Of a DNA stretch of 64,000 nt, positions 49,161 through 61,300 are shown in pieces (within the stretch, counting starts at the first letter, position 1; each line of letters opens with the position of its first letter). This DNA comes from Amblyomma americanum (lineage: Eukaryota > Arthropoda > Arachnida > Ixodida > Ixodidae), in NCBI RefSeq assembly GCF_052857255.1, contig NW_027526753.1, forward strand, positions 1-64,000. The letters are read 5' to 3'. Position numbers and translations under genes: made by a program. Below the pieces are notes generated by a model, which was not told the DNA's origin, ran no database searches, and was given only the letters and a program-made list of their open reading frames with translations.

Positions 49161-50763
49161 CGAGTCAAAACTTTTTCCTCCTATAACTGCGCGAAAAGCA
49201 TGTATTCTTGCTTAACACAACGAAACAAGCTCTTTTAGAACGAAGCGAGCCAGATCTGAACATATCGGTTTTACAAGTGTCTGTGTGATACGTCAAAACT
49301 TTTTCTCTTATAACTGCGCGGAAAGCATGTATTCTTGCTTAAAACAACGAAACAACCTGTTTTAGACCAAAACGAGTTAAATCTGAACACATCGGTTTTA
49401 CAAGTGTCTGTGTGATACGTCAAAACTTTTTCTCTTATAACGGCGCGGAAAGCATGTATTCGTGCTTAATACAACGAAACAAGCTGTTTTAGAACGAAAC
49501 GAGCTAAATCTGAAGACATCGGTTTTACAAGTGTCCATGTGATACGCGTCAAAACTTTTTCTCCTGTAACTGCGCGAAAAGCATGTATTCTTGCTTAAAA
49601 CAACGAAACAAGCTGTTTTAGACCGAAACGAGGTAAATCTGAACACATCGGTTTTACAAGTGTCTGTGTGATACGAGTCAAAACTTTTTCTCTTATAACT
49701 GCGCGAAAAGCATGTATTCGTGCTTAATACAACGAAACAAGATGTTTTAGACCGAAACGAGCTAAATCTGAAGACATCGGCTTTACAAGTGGCCATGTGA
49801 TACGCGTCAAAACTTTTTCTCCTGTAACTGCGCGAAAAGCATGTATTCTTGCTTAAAACAACGAAACAAGCTGTTTTAGACCGAAACGAGTTAAATCTGA
49901 ACACATCGCTTTTACAAGTGTCTGTGTGATACGAGTCAAAACTTTTTCTCTTGTAACTGCGCGAAAAGCATGTATTCTTGCCTAAAACAACGAAACAACT
50001 TGTTTTAGACCGAAACGAGTTAAATCTGAACACATCGGTTTTACAGGTGTCTGTGTGATACGACTCAAAACTTTTTTCTCCTAAAACTGCGCGAAAAGCA
50101 TGTATTCTTGCTTAACACAACGCAACAAGCTGTTCTAGACGGAAACGAGTTAAATCTGAACACATCGGTTTTACAAGTGTCCGTGTGATACGTCAAAACT
50201 TTTTCTCCTGTAACTGCGCGAAAAGCATATGTTCTTGCTTAAAACAACGAAACAAGCTGTTTTAGACCGAAACGAGTTAAATCTGAACATATCGGTTTTA
50301 CAAGTGTCTGCGTGATACGTCAAAACTTTTTCTCTTATAACGGCGCGGAAAGCATGTATTCGTGCTTTATACAACGAGACAAGCTGTTTTAGACCAAAAC
50401 GAGTAAAATCTGAACACATCGGTTTTACAAGTGTCTGTGTGATACGACTCAAAACTTTTTTCTCCTATAACTGCGCGAAAAGCATGTATTCTTGCTTAGC
50501 ACAAGGAAACAAGCTGTTTTAGACCGAAACGAGTTAAATCTAAACACATCGGTTTTACAAGTGTCTGTGTGATACGAGTCAAAACGTTTTCTCCTGTAAC
50601 TGCGCGAAAAGCATGTATTCTTGCTTAAAACAACGAAACAGCCTGTTTTAGACCGAAACGAGTTAAATCTGAACACATCGGTTTTACAAGTGTTGTGTGA
50701 TACGTCAAAACTTTTTCTCTTATAACGGCGCGGAAAGCATGTATTCGTGCTTAATACAACGAG

Positions 50764-50768
50764 ACAAG
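50764..50768 (+). repeat. 48-bp monomer deletion junction, first of four
   Basis: acgagacaag is joined directly to tgtctgtgtg. The 48 bp normally between two acaag copies of the monomer (acaagctg... and ...ttttacaagtg) are missing, leaving one acaag. The same junction occurs at 53671-53675, 55418-55422 and 57860-57864. At the third site the resulting unit is 81 bp (55358-55438). Confidence 0.9.
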
Positions 50769-53700
50769 TGTCTGTGTGATACGACTCAAAACTTTTTCCT
50801 CCTATAACTGCGCGAAAAGCATGTATTCTTGCTTAACACAACGAAACAAGCTCTTTTAGAACGAAGCGAGCCAGATCTGAACATATCGGTTTTACAAGTG
50901 TCTGTGTGATACGTCAAAACTTTTTCTCTTATAACTGCGCGGAAAGCATGTATTCTTGCTTAAAACAACGAAACAACCTGTTTTAGACCAAAACGAGTTA
51001 AATCTGAACACATCGGTTTTACAAGTGTCTGTGTGATACGTCAAAACTTTTTCTCTTATAACGGCGCGGAAAGCATGTATTCGTGCTTAATACAACGAGA
51101 CAAGCTGTTTTAGACCAAAACGAGTAAAATCTGAACACATCGGTTTTACAAGTGTCTGTGTGATACGACTCAAAACTTTTTTCTCCTATAACTGCGCGAA
51201 AAGCATGTATTCTTGCTTAGCACAACGAAACAAGCTCTTTTAGACCGAAACGAGTTAAATCTGAACACATCGGTTTTACAAGTGTCTGTGTGATACGAGT
51301 CAAAACGTTTTCTCCTGTAACTGCGCGAAAAGCATGTATTCTTGCTTAAAACAACGAAACAGCCTGTTTTAGACCGAAACGAGTTAAATCTGAACACATC
51401 GGTTTTACAAGTGTCTGTGTGATACGAGTCAAAACTTTTTCTCCTGTAACTGCGCGAAAAGCATGTATTCTTGCTTAACACAACGAAACAAGCTGTTTTA
51501 GACCGAAACGAGGTAAATCTGAACACATCGGTTTTACAAGTGTCTGTGTGATACGAGTCAATACTTTTTCTCCTGTAACTGCGCGAAAAGCATGTATTCT
51601 TGCTTAAAACAACGAAACAACTTGTTTTAGACCAAAACGAGTTAAATCTGAACCCGTCGGTTTTACAAGTGTCTGTGTGATACGAGTCAAAACTTTTTCT
51701 CTTATAACTGCGCGAAAAGCATGTATTCGTGCTTAATACAACGAAACAAGCTGTTTTAGAACGAAACGAGCTAAATCTGAAGACATCGGTTTTACAAGTG
51801 TCCATGTGATACGAGTCAAAACTTTTTCTCGTGTAACTGCGCGAAAAGCATGTATTCTTGCCTAAAACAACGAAACAACTTGTTTTAGACCGAAACGAGT
51901 TAAATCTGAACACATCGGTTTTACAGGTGTCTGTGTGATACGACTCAAAACTTTTTTCTCCTAAAACTTCGCGAAAAGCATGTATTCTTGCTTAACACAA
52001 CGAAACAAGCTGTTTTAGACCGAAACGAGGTAAATCTGAAGACATCGGTTTTACAAGTGTCCATGTGATACGCGTCAAAACTTTTTCTCCTGTAACTGCG
52101 CGAAAAGCATGTATTCTTGCTTAAAACAACGAAACAAGCTGTTTTAGACCGAAACGAGGTAAATCTGAACACATCGGTTTTACAAGTGTCTGTGTGATAC
52201 GAGTCAAAACTTTTTCTCTTATAACTGCGCGAAAAGCATGTATTCGTGCTTAATACAACGAAACAAGCTGTTTTAGACCGAAACGAGCTAAATCTGAAGA
52301 CATCGGCTTTACAAGTGGCCATGTGATACGCGTCAAAACGTTTTCTCCTGTAACTGCGCGAAAAGCATGTATTCTTGCTTAAAACAACGAAACAAGCTGT
52401 TTTAGACCGAAACGAGTTAAATCTGAACACATCGCTTTTACAAGTGTCTGTGTGATACGAGTCAAAACTTTTTCTCTTGTAACTGCGCGAAAAGCATGTA
52501 TTCTTGCCTAAAACAACGAAACAACTTGTTTTAGACCGAAACGAGTTAAATCTGAACACATCGGTTTTACAGGTGTCTGTGTGATACGACTCAAAACTTT
52601 TTTCTCCTAAAACTGCGCGAAAAGCATGTATTCTTGTTTAACACAACGCAACAAGCTGTTCTAGACCGAAACGAGTTAAATCTGAACACATCGGTTTTAC
52701 AAGTGTCCGTGTGATACGCTTCAAAACTTTTTCTCCTGTAACTGCGCGAAAAGCATATGTTCTTGCTTAAAACAACGAAACAAGCTGTTTTAGACCGAAA
52801 CGAGTTAAATCTGAACACATCGGTTTTACAAGTGTCTGTGTGATACGAGTCAAAACTTTTTCTCCTGTAACTGCGCGAAAAGCATGTATTCTTGCTTAAA
52901 ACAACGAAACAAGCTGTTTTAGACCGAAACAGGTAAATCTGAACACATCGGTTTTACAAGTGTCTGTGTGATACGTCAAAACTTTTTCTCTTATAACTGC
53001 GCGAAAAGCATGTATTCGTGCTTAATACAACGAAACAAGCTGTTTTAGACCGAAACGAGTTAAATCTGAACATATCGGTTTTACAAGTGTCTGTGTGATA
53101 CGTCAAAACTTTTTCTCTTATAACTGCTCGGAAAGCATGTATTCTTGCTTAAAACAACGAAACAACCTGTTTTAGACCAAAACGAGGTAAATCTGAACAC
53201 ATCGGTTTTACAAGTGTCTGTGTGATACGTCAAAACTTTTTCTCTTATAACGGCGCGGAAAGCATGTATTCGTGCTTTATACAACGAGACAAGCTGTTTT
53301 AGACCAAAACGAGTAAAATCTGAACACATCGGTTTTACAAGTGTCTGTGTGATACGACTCAAAACTTTTTTCTCCTATAACTGCGCGAAAAGCATGTATT
53401 CTTGCTTAGCACAACGAAACAAGCTGTTTTAGACCGAAACGAGTTAAATCTGAACACATCGGTTTTACAAGTCTGTGTGATACGAGTCAAAACGTTTTCT
53501 CCTGTAACTGCGCGAAAAGCATGTATTCTTGCTTAAAACAACGAAACAGCCTGTTTTAGACCGAAACGAGTTAAATCTGAACACATCGGTTTTACAAGTG
53601 TTGTGTGATAGTCAAAACTTTTTCTCTTATAACGGCGCGGAAAGCATGTATTCGTGCTTAATACAACGAGACAAGTGTCTGTGTGATACGACTCAAAACT

Positions 53701-56471
53701 TTTTCCTCCTATAACTGCGCGAAAAGCATGTATTCTTGCTTAACACAAGGAAACAAGCTCTTTTAGAACGAAGCGAGCCAGATCTGAACATATCGGTTTT
53801 ACAAGTGTCTGTGTGATACGTCAAAACTTTTTCTCTTATAACTGCGCGGAAAGCATGTATTCTTGCTTAAAACAACGAAACAACCTGTTTTAGACCAAAA
53901 CGAGTTAAATCTGAACACATCGGTTTTACAAGTGTCTGTGTGATACGTCAAAACTTTTTCTCTTATAACGGCGCGGAAAGCATGTATTCGTGCTTAATAC
54001 AACGAGACAAGCTGTTTTAGACCAAAACGAGTAAAATCTGAACCCATCGGTTTTACAAGTGTCTGTGTGATACGAGTCAAAACTTTTTCTCTTATAACTG
54101 CGCGAAAAGCATGTATTCGTGCTTAATACAACGAAACAAGCTGTTTTAGAACGAAACGAGCTAAATCTGAAGACATCGGTTTTACAAGTGTCCATGTGAT
54201 ACGAGTCAAAACTTTTTCTCTTGTAACTGCGCGAAAAGCATGTATTCTTGCCTAAAACAACGAAACAACTTGTTTTAGACCGAAACGAGTTAAATCTGAA
54301 CACATCGGTTTTACAGGTGTCTGTGTGATACGACTCAAAACTTTTTTCTCCTAAAACTTCGCGAAAAGCATGTATTCTTGCTTAACACAACGCAACAAGC
54401 TGTTCTAGACCGAAACGAGTTAAATCTTAACACATCGGTTTTACAAGTGTCCGTGTGATACGCTTCAAAACTTTTTCTCCTGTAACTGCGCGAAAAGCAT
54501 ATGTTCTTGCTTAAAACAACGAAACAAGCTGTTTTAGACCGAAACGAGTTAAATCTGAACACATCGGTTTTACAAGTGTCTGTGTGATACGAGTCAAAAC
54601 TTTTTCTCCTGTAACTGCGCGAAAAGCATGTATTCTTGCTTAAAACAACGAAACAAGCTGTTTTAGACTGAAACAGGTAAATCTGAACACATCGGTTTTA
54701 CAAGTGTCTGAGTGATACGTCAAAACTTTTTCTCTTATAACTGCGCGAAAAGCATGTATTCGTGCTTAATACAACGAAACAAGCTGTTTTAGACCGAAAC
54801 GAGTTAAATCTGAACATATCGGTTTTACAAGTGTCTGTGTGATACGTCAAAACTTTTTCTCTTATAACTGCTCGGAAAGCATGTATTCTTGCTTAAAACA
54901 ACGAAACAACCTGTTTTAGACCAAAACGAGTTAAATCTGAACACATCGGTTTTACAAGTGTCTGTGTGATACGTCAAAACTTTTTCTCTTATAACGGCGC
55001 GGAAAGCATGTATTCGTGCTTAATACAACGAGACAAGCTGTTTTAGACCAAAACGAGCAAAATTTGAACACATCGGTTTTACAAGTGTCTGTGTGATACG
55101 ACTCAAAACTTTTTTCTCCTATAACTGCGCGAAAAGCATGTATTCTTGCTTAGCACAACGAAACAAGCTGTTTTAGACCGAAACGAGTTAAATCTGAACA
55201 CATCGGTTTTACAAGTGTCTGTGTGATACGAGTCAAAACGTTTTCTCCTGTAACTGCGCGAAAAGCATGTATTCTTGCTTAAAACAACGAAACAGCCTGT
55301 TTTAGACCGAAACGAGTTAAATCTGAACACATCGGTTTTACAAGTGTTGTGTGATACGTCAAAACTTTTTCTCTTATAACGGCGCGGAAAGCATGTATTC
55401 GTGCTTAATACAACGAGACAAGTGTCTGTGTGATACGACTCAAAACTTTTTCCTCCTATAACTGCGCGAAAAGCATGTATTCTTGCTTAACACAACGAAA
55501 CAAGCTCTTTTAGAACGAAGCGAGCCAGGTCTGAACATATCGGTTTTACAAGTGTCTGTGTGATACGTCAAAACTTTTTCTCTTATAACTGCGCGGAAAG
55601 CATGTATTCTTGCTTAAAACAACGCAACAAGCTGTTTTAGACCAAAACGAGTAAAATCTGAACACATCGGTTTTACAAGTGTCTGTGTGATACGACTCAA
55701 AACTTTTTTCTCCTATAACTGCGCGGAAAGCATGTATTCTTGCTTAAAACAACGCAACAAGCTGTTTTAGACCAAAACGAGTAAAATCTGAACACATCGG
55801 TTTTACAAGTGTCTGTGTGATACGACTCAAAACTTTTTTCTCCTATAACTGCGCGAAAAGCATGTATTCTTGCTTAGCACAACGAAACAAGCTCTTTTAG
55901 ACCGAAACGAGTTAAATCTGAACACATCGGTTTTACAAGTGTCTGTGTGATTCGAGTCAAAACGTTTTCTCCTGTAACTGCGCGAAAAGCATGTATTCTT
56001 GCTTAAAACAACGAAACAGCCTGTTTTAGACCGAAACGAGTTAAATCTGAACACATCGGTTTTACAAGTGTCTGTGTGATACGAGTCAAAACTTTTTCTC
56101 CTGTAACTGCGCGAAAAGCATGTATTCTTGCTTAACACAACGAAACAAGCTGTTTTAGACCGAAACGAGGTAAATCTGAACACATCGGTTTTACAAGTGT
56201 CTGTGTGATACGAGTCAATACTTTTTCTCCTGTAACTGCGCGAAAAGCATGTATTCTTGCTTAAAACAACGAAACAACTTGTTTTAGACCGAAACGAGTT
56301 AAATCTGAACACATCGGTTTTACAAGTGTCTGTGTGATACGAGTCAAAACTTTTTCTCTTATAACTGCGCGAAAAGCATGTATTCGTGCTTAATACAACG
56401 AAACAAGCTGTTTTAGAACGAAACGAGCTAAATCTGAAGACATCGGTTTTACAAGTGTCCATGTGATACGC

Positions 56472-56517
56472 GTCAAAACTTTTTCTCCTGTAACTGCGCG
56501 AAAAGCATGTATTCTTG
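56472..56517 (+). repeat. Strongly truncated monomer (46 bp)
   Basis: The unit stops after tattcttgctt and continues as aaaactttttctc, the start of another monomer. The two parts share aaaac (56521-56525), so an 83-bp deletion (or 83 bp plus whole monomers) at this microhomology explains the junction. Confidence 0.85.
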
Positions 56518-58380
56518 CTTAAAACTTTTTCTCTTATAACTGCGCGAAAAGCATGTATTCGTGCTTAATACAACGAAACAAGCTGTTTTAGACCGAAACG
56601 AGCTAAATCTGAAGACATCGGCTTTACAAGTGGCCATGTGATACGCGTCAAAACTTTTTCTCCTGTAACTGCGCGAAAAGCATGTATTCTTGCTTAAAAC
56701 AACGAAACAAGCTGTTTTAGACCGAAACGAGTTAAATCTGAACACATCGCTTTTACATGTGTCTGTGTGATACGAGTCAAAACTTTTTTCTCCTAAAACT
56801 GCGCGAAAAGCGTGTATTCTTGCTTAACACAACGCAACAAGCTGTTCTAGACCGAAACGAGTTAAATGTGAACACATCGGTTTTACAAGTGTCCGTGTGA
56901 TACGCTTCAAAACTTTTTCTCCTGTAACTGCGCGAAAAGCATATGTTCTTGCTTAAAACAACGAAACAAGCTGTTTTAGACCGAAACGAGTTAAATCTGA
57001 ACACATCGGTTTTACAAGTGTCTGTGCGATACGAGTCAAAACTTTTTCTCCTGTAACTGCGCGAAAAGCATGTATTCTTGCTTAAAACAACGAAACAAGC
57101 TGTTTTAGACCGAAACAGGTAAATCTGAACACATCGGTTTTACAAGTGTCTGTGTGATACGTCAAAACTTTTTCTCTTATAACTGCGCGAAAAGCATGTA
57201 TTCGTGCTTAATACAACGAAACAAGCTGTTTTAGACCGAAACGAGTTAAATCTGAACATATCGGTTTTACAAGTGTCTGTGTGATACGTCAAAACTTTTT
57301 CTCTTATAACTGCTCGGAAAGCATGTATTCTTGCTTAAAACAACGAAACAACCTGTTTTAGACCAAAACGAGTTAAATCTGAACACATCGGTTTTACAAG
57401 TGTCTGTGTGATACGTCAAAACTTTTTCTCTTATAACGGCGCGGAAAGCATGTATTCGTGCTTAATACAACGAGACAAGCTGTTTTAGACCAAAACGAGT
57501 AAAATCTGAACACATCGGTTTTACAAGTGTCTGTGTGATACGACTCAAAACTTTTTTCTCCTATAACTGCGCGAAAAGCATGTATTCTTGCTTAGCACAA
57601 CGAAACAAGCTGTTTTAGACCGAAACGAGTTAAATCTGAACACATCGGTTTTACAAGTGTCTGTGTGATACGAGTCAAAACGTTTTCTCCTGTAACTGCG
57701 CGAAAAGCATGTATTCTTGCTTAAAACAACGAAACAGCCTGTTTTAGACTGAAACGAGTTAAATCTGAACACATCGGTTTTACAAGTGTTGTGTGATACG
57801 TCAAAACTTTTTCTCTTATAACGGCGCGGAAAGCATGTATTCGTGCTTAATACAACGAGACAAGTGTCTGTGTGATACGACTCAAAACTTTTTCCTCCTA
57901 TAACTGCGCGATAAGCATGTATTCTTGCTTAACACAACGAAACAAGCTCTTTTAGAACGAAGCGAGCCAGATCTGAAGACATCGGTTTTACAAGTGTCCG
58001 TGTGATACGCTTCAAAACTTTTTCTCCTGTAACTGCGCGAAATGCATGTATTCTTGCTTAAAACAACGAAACAAGCTGTTTTAGACCGAAACGAGTTAAA
58101 TCTGAACACATCGGTTTTACAAGTGTCTGTGTGATACGAGTCAAAACTTTTTCTCTTGTAACTGCGCGAAAAGCATGTATTCTTGCTTAAAACAACGAAA
58201 CAACCTGTTTTAGACCAAAACGAGTTAAATCTGAACACATCGGTTTTACAAGTGTCTGTGTGATACGTCAAAACTTTTTCTCTTATAACGGCGCGGAAAG
58301 CATGTATTCGTGCTTAATACAACGAGACAAGCTGTTTTAGACCAAAACGAGTTAAATCTGAACATATCGGTTTTACAAGT

Positions 58381-61300
58381 GTCTGTGTGATACGACTCAA
58401 AACTTTTTTCTCCTATAACTGCGCGAAAAGCATGTATTCTTGCTTAGCACAACGAAACAAACTGTTTTAGACCGAAACGAGTTAAATCTGAACACATCGG
58501 TTTTACAAGTGTCTGTGTGATACGAGTCAAAACGTTTTCTCCTGTAACTGCGCCAAAAGCATGTATTCTTGCTTAAAACAACGAAACAGCCTGTTTTAGA
58601 CCGAAACGAGGTAAATCTGAACACATCGGTTTTACAAGTGTCTGTGTGATACGAGTCAAAACTTTTTCTCCTGTAACTGCGCGAAAAGCATGTATTCTTG
58701 CTTATAACAACGAAACAAGCTGTTTTAGACCGAAACGAGTTAAATCTGAACACATCGGATTTACAAGTGTCTGTGTGATACGAGTCAAAACTTTTTCTCC
58801 TGTAACTACGCGAAAAGCATGTATTCGTGCTTAATACAACGAAACAAGCTGTTTTAGACCGAAACGAGCTAAATCTGAAGACATCGGTTTTACAAGTGGC
58901 CATGTGATACTCGTCAAAACATTTTCTCCTGTAACTGCGCGAAAAGCATGTATTCTTGCTTAAAACAACGAAACAAGCTGTTTTAGACCGAAACGAGTTA
59001 AATCTGAACACATCGGTTTTACAAGTGTCTGTGTGATACGAGTCAAAACGTTTTCTCCTGTAACTGCGCGAAAAGCATGTATTCGTGCTTAATACAACGA
59101 AACAAGCTGTTTTAGACCGAAACGATTTAAATCTGAACACATCGGTTTTACAAGTGTCTGTGTGATACGTCGAAACTTTTTCTCTTATAACTGCGCGGAA
59201 AGCATGTATTCTTGCTTAATACAGCGAGACAAGTTGTTTTAGACCGAAACGAGTTAAATCTGAACACATCGGTTTTACAAGTGTCTGTGTGATACGACTC
59301 AAACCTTTTTTCTCCTATAACTGCGCGAAAAGCATGTATTCTTGCTTAACACAACGAAACAAGCTCTTTTAGAACGAAGCGAGCCAGATCTGAAGACATC
59401 GGTTTTACAAGTGTCCGTGTGATACGCTTCAAAACTTTTTCTCCTGTAACTGCGCGAAAAGCATGTATTCTTGCTTAAAACAACGAAACAAGCTGTTTTA
59501 GACCGAAACGAGTTAAATCTGAACACATCGGTTTTACAAGTGTCTGTGTGATACGAGTCGAAACTTTTTCTCTTGTAACTGCGCGAAAAGCATGTATTCT
59601 TGCTTAAAACAACGAAACAACCTGTTTTAGACCAAAACGAGTTAAATCTGAACACATCGGTTTTACAAGTGTCTGTGTGATACGACTCAAAACTTTTTTC
59701 TCCTATAACTGCGCGAAAAGCATGTATTCTTGCTTAACACAACGAAACAAGCTGTTTTAGACCGAAACGAGTTAAATCTAAACACATCGGTTTTACAAGT
59801 GCCTGTGTGATACGAGTCAAAACGTTTTCTCCTGTAACTGCGCGAAAAGCATGTATTCTTGCTTAAAACAACGAAACAACCTGTTTTAGACCGAAACGAG
59901 TTAAATCTGAACACATCGGTTTTACAAGTGTCTGTGTGATACGAGTCAAAACTTTTTCTCTTATTACTGCGCGAAAAGCATGTATTCGTGCTTAATACAA
60001 CAAAACAAGCTGTTTTAGACCGAAACGAGTTAAATCTGAAGACATCGGTTTTACAAGTGTCCATGTGACACGCGTCAAAACTTTTTCTCCTGTACCTGCG
60101 CGAAAAGCATGTATTCTTGCTTATAACAACGAAACAAGCTGTTTTAGACCGAAACGAGTAAAATCTGAACACATCGGATTTACAAGTGTCTGTGTGATAC
60201 GAGTCAAAACTTTTTCTCCTGTAACTGCGCGAAAAGCATGTATTCTTGCTTATAACAACGCAACAAGCTGTTTTAGACCGAAACGAGTTAAATCTGAACA
60301 CATCGGTTTTACAAGTGTCTGTGTGATACGAGTCAAAACTTTTTTCTCTTATAACTGCGCGAAAAGCATGTATTCTTGCTTAGCACAACGAAACAAGCTG
60401 TTTTAGACCGAAACGAGTTAAATCTGAACACATCGGTTTTACAAGTGTCTGTGTGATACGAGTCAAAACGTTTTCTCCTGTAACTGCGCGAAAAGCCTGT
60501 ATTCTTGCTTGAAACAACGAAACAGCCTGTTTTAGACCGAAACGAGTTAAATCTGAACACATCGGTTTTACAAGTGTCTGTGTGATACGAGTCAAAACTT
60601 TTATCTTATAACTCCGCGAAAAGCATGTATTCGTGCTTAATACAACGAAACAAGCTGCTTTAGACCGTAACGAGCTAAATCTGAAGACATCGGTTCTACA
60701 AGTGTCCATGTGATACGCGTCAAAACTTTTTCTCCTGTAACTGCGCGAAAAGCATGTATTCTTGCTTATAACAACGAAACAAGCTGTTTTAGACCGAAAC
60801 GAGTTAAATCTGAACACATCGGATTTACAAGTGTCTGTGTGATACGAGTCAAAACTTTTTCTCCTGTAACTGCGCGAAAAGCATGTATTCGTGCTTAATA
60901 CAACGAAACAAGCTGTTTTAGACCGAAACGAGCTAAATCTGAAGACATCGGTTTTACAAGTGGCCATGTGATACGCGTCAAAACTTTTTCTCCTGTAACT
61001 GCGCGAAAAGCATGTATTCTTGCTTAAAACAACGAAACAGGCTGTTTTAGACCGAAACGATTTAAATCTGAACACATCGGTTTTACAAGTGTCTGTGTGA
61101 TACGAGTCAAAACGTTTTCTCCTGTAACTGCGCGAAAAGCATGTATTCGTGCTTAATACAACGAAACAAGCTGTTTTAGACCGAAACGAGTTAAATCTGA
61201 ACACATCGGTTTTACAAGTGTCTGTGTGATACGTCGAAACTTTTTCTCTTATAACTGCGCGGAAAGCATGTATTCGTGCTTAATACAACGAGACAAGCTG

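Larger units (their letters stand above)
49161..58380 (+). repeat. Satellite segment rich in truncated and hybrid monomers
   Basis: Blocks recur at offset 2442 (54.3-55.6 kb against 56.8-57.9 kb) and 1744 (52.59 against 54.33 kb). Recurrent markers are gctcttttagaacgaagcg followed by agccagatctg (near 49230, 50850, 53760, 55505 and 57950) and the 48-bp-deleted monomer (four copies). Further irregular units are acaagtctgtgtg near 53470, acaagtgttgtg near 50690, 53600, 55345 and 57785, and a strongly truncated monomer at 56472-56517. No non-satellite sequence is seen. Confidence 0.75.
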
